64,000 bases of DNA from Ensifer canadensis (GCF_017488845.2 NZ_CP083373.1:248001-312000), one strand, 5' to 3'. Positions 1-8,560 are shown, counted from the first letter of the stretch. Made by a program: numbers and translations. The notes: generated by a model from the sequence alone, not told the origin.

Positions 1-1
1 A

Positions 2-118
2 GACCCTGACACGCAGACTGTAATGGTCAAGCTCAGCTATTTCCCGCCGGCCGACGACACCCCCTATGCGGAGACGGAGGCCTTCTTTGGGGCGCTGACG
101 AATTGGGTCCCAAAATAA
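2..118 (+). CDS. C-terminal end of an unidentified protein (partial)
   Basis: An open frame enters from the left edge and stops with TAA, giving 38 residues that end in LTNWVPK. The first part of the gene lies outside the window. The tail (SYFPPADDTPYAETEAF) does not match a family I recognise, so no function is given. Codon use is ordinary for this DNA. Confidence 0.4.
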   Translation, partial: DPDTQTVMVKLSYFPPADDTPYAETEAFFGALTNWVPK

Positions 119-208
119 TCCGTCTATCCAATCGCCTCTTGGTACATCCCGTTTGGCGCGGCACTTTAGTCGCGCCAAAGGCGGCGTCATTTCCGGACTC
201 ATTACGCA

Positions 209-555
209 ATGGACCATGAGATCAACGTTGTCTTTTGCCCGCGGGCGCGTGATCTCGGACCTCGAGGTCTGGTGGATGAAATCAAGAAAACCGTGGGCGA
301 AATGCCGTGCTACCTTACGTTCGACGTCGACAGCATCGATCCGGCCTATGCGCCTGGCACGGGCACGCCGGTTGTCGATGGGCTGTCGCCAAGGGATGTC
401 ATCGAGACGATCCGGGGCATCTCGGACCTCAACATCGTTGGCATGGATGTTGTGGAGGTCTCTCCCCCCGTTTGATCATTCCGAGATCACCGCTTTGTTG
501 GGGGCGTCGATCATACTTGAACATCTCTGTGCGCAGGCGGCGCGGCGTGGCCTTG
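209..555 (+). pseudogene. Agmatinase/arginase-family remnant, truncated and frameshifted
   Basis: The reading frame holds the C-terminal third of a ureohydrolase. It has the metal-binding signature YLTFDVDSIDPAYAPGTGTP, then NIVGMDVVEVSPP, which is typical of agmatinases. About 200 N-terminal residues are missing. After SPP (near 470) the frame reaches TGA, but the next frame continues directly with FDHSEITALLGASIILEHLC, the usual agmatinase C-terminus, so one extra base has shifted the frame. The gene is therefore dead in two ways. The family hydrolyses agmatine or related guanidino compounds at a dinuclear Mn site. The assignment to the superfamily is secure; the exact substrate is not. Confidence 0.8.
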
Positions 556-558
556 CAG

Positions 559-1161
559 TTACAGGCCAGTTCTATAACGGATCCGTTCTGCCTCGATTTC
601 GGCTTGGGTGAACGGGTCTGATTCATCATCAAAACGCGTCCAGCCTTGTTCCCGGTAATCCGAGCGGCGCCTGGCCAGATCGACCAAGTTGGATCGCTGC
701 AAAATGTTCTGTGCGTCCGCTACCCTGGATTCATCGGTCTTGACGGTTACAACCGTGCCGCCGCGTCGAATGCCTTCGGCATAGACGTGGGCATCATCTT
801 CCGCGACCCCGGATCCCGTCAGCGCTCCGATCAGCCCTCCTGCAGCCCCACCGACAACAGCGCCAGCGGCAGCACCTGCGGCTGTCGCCGCAAGCCAACC
901 GGCCGCAACCACTGGCCCGACGCCTGGAATAGCCATGAGGCCCAAACCGGTAAGAAGACCGCCGGCCCCGCCTGCCAAAGCCCCTAGACCGGCGCCAGTT
1001 CCGGCACCTTCGGCCACTCCATTGTCATTGTCAGGGTATCGCTCCGCAGCGTTGCTGGAAACCACGCTGATTTCTTCGTCGGTAAATCCAACATCTTGCA
1101 GTGTTCCCACCGCGGCCAGTGCGTCGGAATAGTCATCGAAGAGTCCCGTTGCGGTTTTCAT
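559..1161 (-). CDS. General stress protein 17M-like (YflT-type) glycine-rich protein
   Basis: This 200-residue protein has an N-terminal domain resembling the general stress protein 17M/YflT fold (TGLFDDYSDALAAVGTLQDVGF). A long Gly/Ala-rich stretch follows (about residues 50-125) with the look of a membrane-inserting glycine-zipper, and the tail is charged. The start is placed at the second ATG (MKTATGLF): an AGGAG box lies directly against the first ATG, which leaves no spacing for it, but sits about 6 bases before the second. It is downstream of the PepSY-like gene on the same strand, and an EcfG-like promoter lies upstream of both, which fits a general stress role. The biochemical function of the family is unknown. 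Confidence 0.7.
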   Translation of the reverse strand: MKTATGLFDDYSDALAAVGTLQDVGFTDEEISVVSSNAAERYPDNDNGVAEGAGTGAGLGALAGGAGGLLTGLGLMAIPGVGPVVAAGWLAATAAGAAAGAVVGGAAGGLIGALTGSGVAEDDAHVYAEGIRRGGTVVTVKTDESRVADAQNILQRSNLVDLARRRSDYREQGWTRFDDESDPFTQAEIEAERIRYRTGL

Positions 1162-1188
1162 GACCATCTCCTGTTGGGTTCGTTGGAG

Positions 1189-1506
1189 TTATTTCGCAAC
1201 CACATTGCCTTGGTAGTCGAGCGAGACCATAACGGACTTTCCATCCTTGGTCGCTGAAGCTTGCCATATGCCCTTGTCATCCAATTTCAGCCCGGTGACG
1301 CCGGCATATCCGCCGGCCTCGATCCGTCCCTTGGCCTGTTCTTCAGTGAAGCTGTTCGCCCCCTCGACGGGGGCCGTCGGGTTCTGGCTGTCGGGAGTTG
1401 CTACTGCTGGCGTCTCGCGTTGAGGCGATGGCGTGGGTGTTGGTGTTTGTGCGTTCAGCGTAGTAGCCAACCCGGCGAGTAGACAAACCAAAATCAGTTG
1501 TTTCAT
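1189..1506 (-). CDS. Small secreted PepSY-like domain protein
   Basis: This 105-residue protein has a clear Sec signal peptide (MKQLILVCLLAGLATTLNA). A Pro/Thr-rich linker (QTPTPTPSPQ) follows, then a C-terminal PepSY-like domain (residues about 52-105, ending in SLDYQGNVVAK). The start follows an AAAGGACA Shine-Dalgarno; an upstream in-frame ATG 14 codons earlier lacks one and would bury the signal peptide. It is probably periplasmic. It shares a strand with the stress-protein gene 27 bp downstream, and both appear to be read from the EcfG-like promoter upstream. PepSY domains often inhibit or modulate periplasmic enzymes; nothing here shows the partner. Confidence 0.65.
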   Translation of the reverse strand: MKQLILVCLLAGLATTLNAQTPTPTPSPQRETPAVATPDSQNPTAPVEGANSFTEEQAKGRIEAGGYAGVTGLKLDDKGIWQASATKDGKSVMVSLDYQGNVVAK

Positions 1507-1546
1507 GGGGATGTCCTTTGAGAAGAGGTGCCTCTCTGATCCGTTC

Positions 1547-1571
1547 AACTAACGAGCACTACTAAGGTTCC
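1547..1571 (-). promoter_or_regulatory. EcfG-like (general stress sigma) promoter
   Basis: On the minus strand GGAAC is followed, after 16 bases, by AGTT, close to the alphaproteobacterial EcfG consensus GGAAC-N16-CGTT. It ends about 40 bp before the start of the PepSY-like gene and would drive that gene and the YflT-type stress gene. The match is one base off in the -10 part. Confidence 0.45.
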
Positions 1572-1817
1572 GAACGGCTGGGCCGGGGTGTCCAGAATTT
1601 GACTGGTGAAGCCGCGCCGTCGTTGTTCGGACGAAAGATTACTGCGCGCGAACCTGCAAATGGAGGGTTGGAGCAGCCTCACAATCAGGAACATGACCTA
1701 CTCCAGCGTTACTCCCGACAGATAATTCCCCGGCGAATGGGTGCCCTGGTGTTGCACCTTAAATGCGGAACCTCTTGGCGGGGCTAGTCGACCCCGGTTC
1801 CCGCCTTTCAGGCAGCG
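1572..1817. other. Intergenic region with no recognised gene
   Basis: This stretch lies upstream of the stress genes and downstream of the quinone reductase. A 62-codon open frame exists on the plus strand (1599-1787), but it has no ribosome binding site or recognisable domain. I see nothing else supportable. Confidence 0.3.
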
Positions 1818-2804
1818 CTATGCTGAACCCCTTTGCGTGGGGATCAGCAATAGCTTGCCGGTGGTCGCCCGGCTTTCCATGTCGGCATGAGCACGGGCGG
1901 CATCAGAAAGCGCGTAGGTTCCACCGACGTGCAGCTTGAGCGACCCATCGTGAATCCAACGGAACAACTGCTCGGTGCGGGCGCGAAGAAGTTCGGGCGT
2001 ACTGATGTGATCGAAGAATGTCGCATAGCCGATCTTGATGCTCTTCGGCAGGCCCATGATGTCGAGTGGCCCCGGACCGCCAAGCACCGGCCCATACCAG
2101 CAGAATGTGCCGGAGCGACGAAGTGCTGCGAGCGACCCCTGAAAGGTCTTGGGACCGGAACCGTCATAGACGACGCTTGCACCTTCTCCCCCGGTGAGAC
2201 GCAAAACTTCAGCGGCAAACTTCCCCTCCGTGTCGACGATAACGTGGTTCGCGCCAGCCGCTTTTGCGACGTCCACCTTGTCGGTCGACGAAACGCGGCC
2301 GATCACATGTCCACCCCTCAGCCGGACGATCTGTGTCAGCAGCAGGCCGACGCCACCCGCCGCAGCATGCACGAGTGCGGTGTCTCCAGGCTGGATCGGG
2401 TAGAAATCGGTGGCGAAGTGGCTCGCGGTCAATCCTTGCATCATGAGGGAGGCTGCTGTCTTGTCATCGATAGTATCGGGAAGGCGCACGAGCGCATCCG
2501 TTGAGATCAGGACGTGCGAGGCATAGCTTCCTGGCGCGTAGACCCAGGCGACCCGGTCTCCGATAGCGAAACCATCGACCCCATCACCAAGCGCGACGAT
2601 GCGTCCTGCACCCTCGACGCCGAGAATTTTCGGGTTGGGGCTGTCTGTCCACGCCATGCCCTGGCGCACGCCGATATCCATGAAGTTCACGCCTGCGGCC
2701 GCGACTTCGACCACCACATGCCCCGGGGTGGCGACCGGTTCTGGGAGATCGACAAATTCCATCACCTCGGTGCCACCGATTTCATTCATAACCACGGCTC
2801 TCAT
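1818..2804 (-). CDS. NADPH:quinone reductase / zinc-independent MDR oxidoreductase
   Basis: This 328-residue medium-chain dehydrogenase/reductase of the quinone oxidoreductase branch has an N-terminal GroES-like domain and a Rossmann domain with the nucleotide motif AAAGGVGLLLTQ. It lacks the structural-zinc cysteine cluster, as expected for the QOR branch. The likely reaction is NADPH-dependent reduction of quinones or enones in the cytoplasm. The start is MRAVVMNEIGG, behind AAGGAAGATC; upstream in-frame ATGs are less likely because they lie inside the operator. It lies 51 bp after tetR on the same strand, and a 22-bp palindrome matching the one before tetR occupies the gap, so TetR very likely represses both genes. 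Confidence 0.8.
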   Translation of the reverse strand: MRAVVMNEIGGTEVMEFVDLPEPVATPGHVVVEVAAAGVNFMDIGVRQGMAWTDSPNPKILGVEGAGRIVALGDGVDGFAIGDRVAWVYAPGSYASHVLISTDALVRLPDTIDDKTAASLMMQGLTASHFATDFYPIQPGDTALVHAAAGGVGLLLTQIVRLRGGHVIGRVSSTDKVDVAKAAGANHVIVDTEGKFAAEVLRLTGGEGASVVYDGSGPKTFQGSLAALRRSGTFCWYGPVLGGPGPLDIMGLPKSIKIGYATFFDHISTPELLRARTEQLFRWIHDGSLKLHVGGTYALSDAARAHADMESRATTGKLLLIPTQRGSA

Positions 2805-2813
2805 GATCTTCCT

Positions 2814-2835
2814 TTCTTGACTGATCATTCCAGAA
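2814..2835. promoter_or_regulatory. TetR operator before the quinone reductase
   Basis: A 22-bp imperfect palindrome with TTCT and AGAA arms around a GATC centre. It matches the palindrome upstream of tetR (3439-3460) with the shared pattern TTCTTGAC-W-GATC-R-TTCCAGAA when that site is read on the other strand. It ends 10 bp from the reductase start codon, a position suited to repression. Confidence 0.65.
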
Positions 2836-2855
2836 ACAAGCAAAAAATTTTGCCC

Positions 2856-3422
2856 TCATGTCACTACCCGAAGCGCGATCCTGGCTAGGGCCTTGAGCTC
2901 TTTTGGCCCCGCGCCGCCGCGCGCAGCGATGCGGATGCCGGCAACATTGGCGAAGAGGAAATCGGCAGTCTCTTCCGTGGAAAGCGTTGCGTCGAGATCC
3001 CCTTGCGCCTGAGCCTCGCTGATGCATTGCTTGGCGGCATGCTTCAATCGCCGATCAGCAGCCTGATGAATTGCCGTTAGGTCAGGTCGGTTCTGGCCGA
3101 ACTCGCAGACCGAGTTCACGCCAAGACAGGCCCGTGAAGCATTTTCGACCACTCGGTCCATCATCGCCCGAATGCCGTCCTGGGCACGCGGCGCACCGCG
3201 CAGCATGGCGATGTGGGCTTCCGTTTCCGCAGCGGCGTAGCGTTCGACAGCAAGGCAGTAGAGCTTCCACTTGTCGCCGAACGTATCATAAAGACTCTGC
3301 CGGCCAATCTTCATCGCACGGACGAGCATTTGGGTGGACGTGCCTTCGAAACCGTGTTCGCGAAACACCTCGATGGCGTCATCCAGCGCCTGCTCTCGAT
3401 CGAATTCCTTGTTCCTTGCCAT
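2856..3422 (-). CDS. TetR/AcrR-family transcriptional repressor
   Basis: A 188-residue TetR-type regulator. The N-terminal helix-turn-helix (about residues 10-55) reads ALDDAIEVFREHGFEGTS and ends in the typical SLYDTFGDKWKLY recognition/anchor segment. The C-terminal ligand domain contains two cysteines (ACLGVNSVCEF, near residues 98 and 105), which could sense electrophiles or quinones. It sits immediately upstream of the quinone reductase, and two copies of one palindrome (before tetR and before the reductase) point to autoregulation plus control of the reductase. The inducer is unknown; a quinone or other reactive electrophile is a reasonable guess. Confidence 0.85.
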   Translation of the reverse strand: MARNKEFDREQALDDAIEVFREHGFEGTSTQMLVRAMKIGRQSLYDTFGDKWKLYCLAVERYAAAETEAHIAMLRGAPRAQDGIRAMMDRVVENASRACLGVNSVCEFGQNRPDLTAIHQAADRRLKHAAKQCISEAQAQGDLDATLSTEETADFLFANVAGIRIAARGGAGPKELKALARIALRVVT

Positions 3423-3438
3423 GGATGCGATTTAGGTA

Positions 3439-3460
3439 TTCTGGAACGATCTGTCAAGAA
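3439..3460. promoter_or_regulatory. TetR operator overlapping the tetR promoter
   Basis: A 22-bp palindrome (TTCTGGAACGATC on the plus strand, closing with CAAGAA) located 17 bp before the tetR start. On the minus strand it includes a TTGACA -35 hexamer, so binding would block the promoter. It pairs with the site at 2814-2835. Confidence 0.65.
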
Positions 3461-3838
3461 AAGAATACGGCGAACGCTCGGGTAACTCCTTTAGAGCGTT
3501 GACTATGACATTTCAGGTTCGGTGGTTTGATTCCGTTCAAGGGCGAGGGATAGGAGACATCCTTGCTGCCGGCCTTCTGGTCGTCGAGTGATCTGAACGC
3601 CCGAGGAGCGTCAGGAGTGGATGCTTGGTCAGTGCGACCCAAGCGTCTCGATTGGGGCCGGAGAACGAACCCGCTGCGCGGGAGGGCGTCCGCGGTTGAA
3701 ATAGAGGGCAGAGGCTGGAGGTCGCGCCTGGGTTGAACGTCGTCCGGCAAGGGCGGAGCATGACGAGCTTCTTTGCAGCCATTAGGCGCCTCGGGCTTTG
3801 CATCACGCTGCATCATAACGGCTTCGCATGGACGAAAA
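3461..3838. other. Intergenic region with a short stretch repeated near 54.35 kb
   Basis: I see no credible gene. The segment around 3530-3600 (CAAGGGCGAGGGATAGGAG, then a TGCCGGC and TGGTCGTC block) resembles 54,352-54,425 (CAAGGCGAGGGATTGGAG, then TGCCGGC and CGGTCGTC). It may be the worn end of a mobile element. The minus-strand open frames here have no ribosome binding site or domain. Confidence 0.3.
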
Positions 3839-5887
3839 CTAGAACTTTAGGACTTTGGCAATTTCAAATGCCAATTGATCTTGCGTGTAGGGCTTGCCAA
3901 GACGTGGTAAATCTATTCCAGCACCGGGAGGCAGATCGGCGTAGCCGGTTGCAACCAGAATAGGAAGCGCAGGGTTGATTTCCAATGCTGCCTTTGCGAG
4001 TTGCGCGCCATTCATCCCCGGCATCGAATAATCCGTAATCATCAGATCGATCTGATCGCCCCCACCCAGAAGCTCCAGAGCCCTTGCGCCCGAATTTGCC
4101 TCAAGGACCTCATGGCCGAGATCTTCCAACATATCGACGGTGCTCATGGCGATAAGCGCGTCGTCGTCAACCACCAGAATCTTTGCTCTTGCTGTCACGC
4201 CCGGCTGGGCTGGCGTCAGGTCCATCCCCTTATCCTCTATTTTCTGCGTCGTGGAAGGAAACCAGATTTCCGCTTTGGTTCCGTGCCCAGGCGCGCTGAA
4301 CAACTGAAATTTGCCGTTCAACTGGACAGCAAGCCCATGAATCATCGATAAACCCAAGCCAGTACCCTTCCCCAATTCCTTGGTGGAGAAAAAGGGGTCA
4401 ATCGCTTTCTTGAGCGTTTCGCCATCCATTCCATGCCCGGTATCTGTTACTGAAATCCGAAGGTAGGATCCCAAAGCTAGCCCATCCTCGGGCATTGATT
4501 GAGCAAGATCGAGTTCCACGACGAGTGACCCACCGTCCGGCATCGCGTCGCGCGCATTCACAGCCAGGTTGAGCAAGGCAAGTTCCACCTGATTGCCGTC
4601 CACCAGCGCGTGCGGCAGCCCGTTGGTCAAATTCAATCGCAGAGCAATCGCCGAGCCGATGGAACGCTCCAAAAGATCGGTCATGCCGCGGATGAGTTTT
4701 TCGAGATCAACGGGTTCGACCTGAAGATCCTGTCGCCTGGCGAAGGCGAGCAGGCGCTGCGTCAGCGCCGCACCACGACGGGCGCCCTGCATCGCACCCT
4801 CCAGAAGCCTTGCCGCCTTTGGGTTGTTTGCCAGGTGCTTTCTCAACAGGTCGAGATTGCCCATGACGGCCATGAGAAGATTATTGAAATCGTGGGCAAC
4901 ACCGCCTGTGAGCTGTCCGATTGCCTCCATCTTCTGTGCGTGGCGCAAATGCTGCTCAGCCCGCTCCCGCTGCGCCACCTCAGCCAAGAGTGTATCATGC
5001 GCCCGGCTAAGCTCGGCCGTTCGCTGAGCCACGCGCTCTTCCAGTGTATCGTTCAGGTCCCGCAACTGGTCTTCGTAGCGTTTGCGGTCAGTGATATCCG
5101 ACGACACGCCAACCAAACGTTCGGGATGGCCGCTTTTGTCTGATACGACGCGAGCGCGGATTTCCGTCCAGTGAACGCTGCCGTCGGGCCATAGAGTGCG
5201 ATGGTCTATGGCGTAGTCGCGGCCGCTATCGATGCTTTCCTTCACGGCGTTGAGGACGCGCTCCTTGTCATCCCCGTGGATACTTGAAAGCGCTTCCTCA
5301 TAGGAAAAAGCCATAGTGGCCGGACGTCCGAAAATTGCCTTGCACGTGTCGGACGCCGCAAACCGCATGCTGTCCAATTCAAGTTCCCAGGTTCCGAGCC
5401 GGCCGGCAAGAAGCGCTGTTTGAAGACGCGATTCTCCTTCGCGAAGCTCTTCAATCCGAGCGCGTGCCTCGTACTGGCGTCGCCGTCCCCTAATTGCGGT
5501 GCGGGCCACGCTGGCAAAAGTGACAGCATTGAATGGCCGCTCCAGGAACGTCACGTTACCGAAAAGCTCCGACAGTCTTGCCGCCGCAGGGTTGCGTTCG
5601 GGGCTACCGCCGCGATGGGTTAGAATAATGAATGGAAGATCGGACCAGCTAGGCTGGTTGTTTATCCAGGAAGTTAACTGCCGCAGATCGGAAAACCGAA
5701 GAGCCTCCTCCGTTGCAACCGCAAAAAAGGTATCGTCATTGAGCGATTGAGCGAATTGAGGAAGATCACTCGCTATCGCACAAGCGATGCCAATTTCCCC
5801 CAGCAGCCTGTTTGCGACATCCGCGTCTCGCCCCTGCGGAGTGAAGACCAAGGCCAGTGATGTTACCGGGTCAGGAATTTGCGTCAC
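3839..5887 (-). CDS. Hybrid sensor histidine kinase (pseudo-receiver, PAS, HisKA, HATPase, REC)
   Basis: A 682-residue cytoplasmic hybrid kinase with no membrane segment. Order of parts: a receiver-like N-terminal domain (about 8-135), a PAS/PAC domain (about 150-270, LAGRLGTWELELDSM and LVGVSSDITDRK), a coiled coil (270-315), HisKA with the phospho-accepting His332 (GQLTGGVAHDFNN), an HATPase with N-box Asn445 (NARDAMPDGG) and G-boxes near 482-512, and a C-terminal receiver with acidic pocket Asp574-576 and phospho-acceptor Asp619 (MITDYSMPG). It overlaps the upstream KaiC-like gene by 17 bp, so the two are co-transcribed and likely translationally coupled. Such pairs are common in alphaproteobacteria and are thought to be stress or light-related signalling units; the signal is not evident here. 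Confidence 0.9.
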   Translation of the reverse strand: MTQIPDPVTSLALVFTPQGRDADVANRLLGEIGIACAIASDLPQFAQSLNDDTFFAVATEEALRFSDLRQLTSWINNQPSWSDLPFIILTHRGGSPERNPAAARLSELFGNVTFLERPFNAVTFASVARTAIRGRRRQYEARARIEELREGESRLQTALLAGRLGTWELELDSMRFAASDTCKAIFGRPATMAFSYEEALSSIHGDDKERVLNAVKESIDSGRDYAIDHRTLWPDGSVHWTEIRARVVSDKSGHPERLVGVSSDITDRKRYEDQLRDLNDTLEERVAQRTAELSRAHDTLLAEVAQRERAEQHLRHAQKMEAIGQLTGGVAHDFNNLLMAVMGNLDLLRKHLANNPKAARLLEGAMQGARRGAALTQRLLAFARRQDLQVEPVDLEKLIRGMTDLLERSIGSAIALRLNLTNGLPHALVDGNQVELALLNLAVNARDAMPDGGSLVVELDLAQSMPEDGLALGSYLRISVTDTGHGMDGETLKKAIDPFFSTKELGKGTGLGLSMIHGLAVQLNGKFQLFSAPGHGTKAEIWFPSTTQKIEDKGMDLTPAQPGVTARAKILVVDDDALIAMSTVDMLEDLGHEVLEANSGARALELLGGGDQIDLMITDYSMPGMNGAQLAKAALEINPALPILVATGYADLPPGAGIDLPRLGKPYTQDQLAFEIAKVLKF

Positions 5888-7382
5888 TCGCGCTTGAGGA
5901 ATTCAGCAGCGGCCCTGGCGTGCCTACAAACGTCGGCACCCCCCTCAGCACACCTTGGAAACTGGATAGGGGTTCACCAAACGACAACCCCTTGTTGCCT
6001 ATACCGAACTCGCGGATTGTGTCCTCGTGGTATCCGGTTCGCTTCTTGATGACGGAAACCGCCCGCCGCACCTTGCCAGCCGCCTCGAAATACCGGAGCA
6101 AAACAACGGTATCGGCCAAATAGGTCACATCCACAGGCGACTTCATATCGCCAACCAGGCCATGTTGAGCAACGGTCAGAAACGTATTGGTGCCCTGCCT
6201 GTTCAAATATTGAAGCAGTTCATGCATGTGGAGAATGAGTGCGTTCTCCTCCGGCATGGAGGCTTGATAGCCGTTGATACTGTCGATCACCACGGTCTTT
6301 GCCTGGGCACTATCCACGCGCTCACGGACGCGATGGGCAAACTCACCAGGAGAAAGTTCCGCTGCATCAAGTTGCTCGATATGGAGATCACCCGACTCTC
6401 GCATCGTCTCCAGATCGATCCCCATGGCACGCATGCGTGAAAACAACAGACCGAGTTCTTCATCGAAAACAAAGACAGCCGCCTTCTGCCCCCTTCGAAT
6501 AGTCGATGCCACGAACTGAAACGCAAAGGTGCTTTTACCGGTACCTGCGGGGCCTAAGATCAGCGTGCTGGATCCCAGTTCAACACCCCCACCCAGCAGC
6601 GCGTCAAGCGCAGGGATCCCGCTGCTCAACGACACGCGTGCAAAATTCGTCCGGTGTTCAGAAGCTACGAGACGAGGGTAGACAACAACACCACCGGTCT
6701 TGATCGTGAAATCGTGATAACCGCCTCGAAACGCCTGACCGCGATATTTCATTACCCGCAGTCTGCGGCGTTCCGGACCGTAATTAGGAGCCAGCTCTTC
6801 AAGATGAATGACGCCGTGAACGACACTGTGCACGGTCTTGTCCAAGGTATCCGAGGTCAAGTCATCGAGAAGCAGGACTGTTACGCTTTGCCGGGCGAAA
6901 AAGTGTTTTAACGCAAGAATTTGCCGACGATACCTGAGAGAGCTCTGTGCCAAAAGTCGGATTTCCGACAAACTGTCGAGAACAACGCGGCTCGGCTTTA
7001 CACGCTCGAATGCCTCGAGGATCAGTTTTAGGGTTTCGCCGAGCTCGAGGTCTGAGGAGTACAGCAGGCTCTGTTGCCTGTCGTCGTCAAGAAGCGTTTC
7101 GGGAGGGGCAAGCTCGAAAACCTCAATGCTTTCATCGATTGTCAGACCATGCGACGCCGCACCCGCGCGCAATTCGCGTTCGGTTTCCGATAATGTGATG
7201 TAGAGGCCTCGCTCGCCAACCTCACTCCCTTGGATAAGAAATTGCAGGGCGATAGTTGTTTTCCCTGTGCCAGGATTTCCTTCCAGCAAAAACACGTGCC
7301 CTTTGGAAAGCCCGCCGACCAAGATGTCATCCAGCCCGGATACTCCCGTTTGCGCCTTTTCCACGTTGGGGTCTTCACTCAT
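5871..7382 (-). CDS. KaiC-like double RecA-domain ATPase
   Basis: A 503-residue KaiC-type protein made of two RecA/RadA-like ATPase domains. Walker A motifs are GNPGTGKTT (about 35-43) and GPAGTGKST (about 277-285), with Walker B-type VVLDSLSE and VVIDSINGY. The length matches KaiC-family proteins of non-cyanobacteria. No kaiA or kaiB is near, so a true clock is unlikely. Its 3' end overlaps the hybrid kinase gene, and an ATPase-kinase signalling module is the best reading. It is divergent from the methyltransferase gene across a 262-bp gap. Confidence 0.9.
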   Translation of the reverse strand: MSEDPNVEKAQTGVSGLDDILVGGLSKGHVFLLEGNPGTGKTTIALQFLIQGSEVGERGLYITLSETERELRAGAASHGLTIDESIEVFELAPPETLLDDDRQQSLLYSSDLELGETLKLILEAFERVKPSRVVLDSLSEIRLLAQSSLRYRRQILALKHFFARQSVTVLLLDDLTSDTLDKTVHSVVHGVIHLEELAPNYGPERRRLRVMKYRGQAFRGGYHDFTIKTGGVVVYPRLVASEHRTNFARVSLSSGIPALDALLGGGVELGSSTLILGPAGTGKSTFAFQFVASTIRRGQKAAVFVFDEELGLLFSRMRAMGIDLETMRESGDLHIEQLDAAELSPGEFAHRVRERVDSAQAKTVVIDSINGYQASMPEENALILHMHELLQYLNRQGTNTFLTVAQHGLVGDMKSPVDVTYLADTVVLLRYFEAAGKVRRAVSVIKKRTGYHEDTIREFGIGNKGLSFGEPLSSFQGVLRGVPTFVGTPGPLLNSSSASDANS

Positions 7383-7524
7383 TCACTGCCCTCATTGTTC
7401 GTGCGCTGCCCTCTTTATTCGTGCCGAAAGAACTAGGGCAAAGGAGCGATCTTTCAACTGAAAGGCTTGCCCCTTTCCGGTCATCCTTCCGGCATCCAAT
7501 TTCCGGCAGGCCACTGCCCGCGCC

Positions 7525-7550
7525 GGAAACAAACGCGATGTCCCGCCGTT
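7525..7550 (+). promoter_or_regulatory. Possible EcfG-like promoter
   Basis: GGAAAC is followed after 16 bases by CGTT on the plus strand, near the EcfG consensus but with one extra A in the -35 element. It points at the methyltransferase gene about 95 bp downstream. The element is suggestive only. Confidence 0.3.
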
Positions 7551-7644
7551 TTAGCGCCCCCTTCGTAAGTCCGAAATCCTTGGTTTCAGTCCCATCATTT
7601 CAGCTATAAGGTGGGAAACATCGCCCAAAGGGGATTCAAGGCAT

Positions 7645-8316
7645 ATGCCCCCAGAGAAGAAGGACCGTTCGCCTGTTGCGCTGGAACAGCGCGACGTAAG
7701 CGCCGACCAGCGCATGTTCTCGCCTTCCCTTGTACGAAATTCGGCGCCGATCCTCGCGGTCCTAAAACGTGTTGTTCCAACACGTGGCGCCGTGCTGGAG
7801 ATTGGATGCGGGACCGGCGAGCACGCCGTGTGTTTTGCGGGAGCAATGCCCAACCTCACCTGGCAGCCGAGCGATCCGGATGCCGACGCCCGCACCAGCA
7901 CGTCTAGCTGGATCAAATTCGCAGGGCTGAAGAATGTGCTGGCACCGCGGGATATTGATGTGTGCTCAGGACACTGGGGCGTCGAACAAACGGGGCATTT
8001 TGACGCCATCGTGTCGATCAATATGATCCATATCGCGCCATGGGCGGCAAGCTTAGGATTGTTCGCAGGAGCTGGCCGTTTGCTTCACGCTGGTGGGCTT
8101 CTTCTTCTCTACGGCCCATTCATGCGCGACGGGGCACACAACGCCCCCTCGAACGCTGCTTTCGACGCGGCTCTAAAGGAGCGCAACCCATCCTGGGGTG
8201 TGCGTGATATCGCTGATCTTGAACAAGTGGGTGAGGCCGCTGGACTTAATCTCCGCGAGACGATCGAGATGCCTACCAACAATATGTTGCTGGTCTTCTC
8301 CAGCGGTGGTGCCTGA
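7645..8316 (+). CDS. DUF938-type SAM-dependent methyltransferase
   Basis: A 223-residue class I methyltransferase fold of the DUF938 type. The SAM-binding motif I is VLEIGCGTGEHAVCFA (about 50-65), and SINMIHIAPW (near 128-137) is the characteristic DUF938 segment. The C-terminal part carries GPFMRDGAHNAPSNAAFDAAL, typical of the family. The start ATG follows a weak GGATTCAAGG. It is divergently oriented from the KaiC-like gene and seems monocistronic. The substrate of the family is unknown. Confidence 0.8.
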   Translation: MPPEKKDRSPVALEQRDVSADQRMFSPSLVRNSAPILAVLKRVVPTRGAVLEIGCGTGEHAVCFAGAMPNLTWQPSDPDADARTSTSSWIKFAGLKNVLAPRDIDVCSGHWGVEQTGHFDAIVSINMIHIAPWAASLGLFAGAGRLLHAGGLLLLYGPFMRDGAHNAPSNAAFDAALKERNPSWGVRDIADLEQVGEAAGLNLRETIEMPTNNMLLVFSSGGA

Positions 8317-8365
8317 ACGACAATCGTCCCAGGTGCCCATGCGACGAGAAATGGGAGGACGCGTC

Positions 8366-8560
8366 GTGTCAGTCGCCACTGAGCCGGTGCTGGGCGTTGC
8401 CAAGGAGATGCGCTCGGTTTTGGCCTTTGGTCAGCGGGTCCTGGAGGGTAGTGGCCTTGGTCCGGACACCTGTGACTTCATGTTCGGTACCCCCAGGAAC
8501 GGTCGCATGGGGCGAAGCAGAAATGTATCCGGTTCGTGGAGAGCTGCTGCGCGAAGGTGA
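8366..8560 (+). pseudogene. N-terminal remnant, possibly of a PLP-dependent aminotransferase
   Basis: A GTG start with a good GGGAGG Shine-Dalgarno opens a 64-codon frame. The first 46 residues end in GPDTCDFMFGTPRNG, which resembles the N-terminus of class I/II aminotransferases (usually CDF-x-x-GNP-x-E). The similarity stops there and the frame ends in unrelated sequence 14 bp before the IS91 end. It is probably a gene start left behind after deletion. The family call is tentative. Confidence 0.35.

Noticed and set aside
1599..1787. 62-codon frame between the stress genes and the quinone reductase
   Set aside because: No ribosome binding site, no family resemblance, and atypical composition for a secreted or cytoplasmic protein.
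5871..7382. A kai circadian clock locus
   Set aside because: No kaiA or kaiB is present and the partner is a hybrid kinase, so only a KaiC-like signalling role is claimed.
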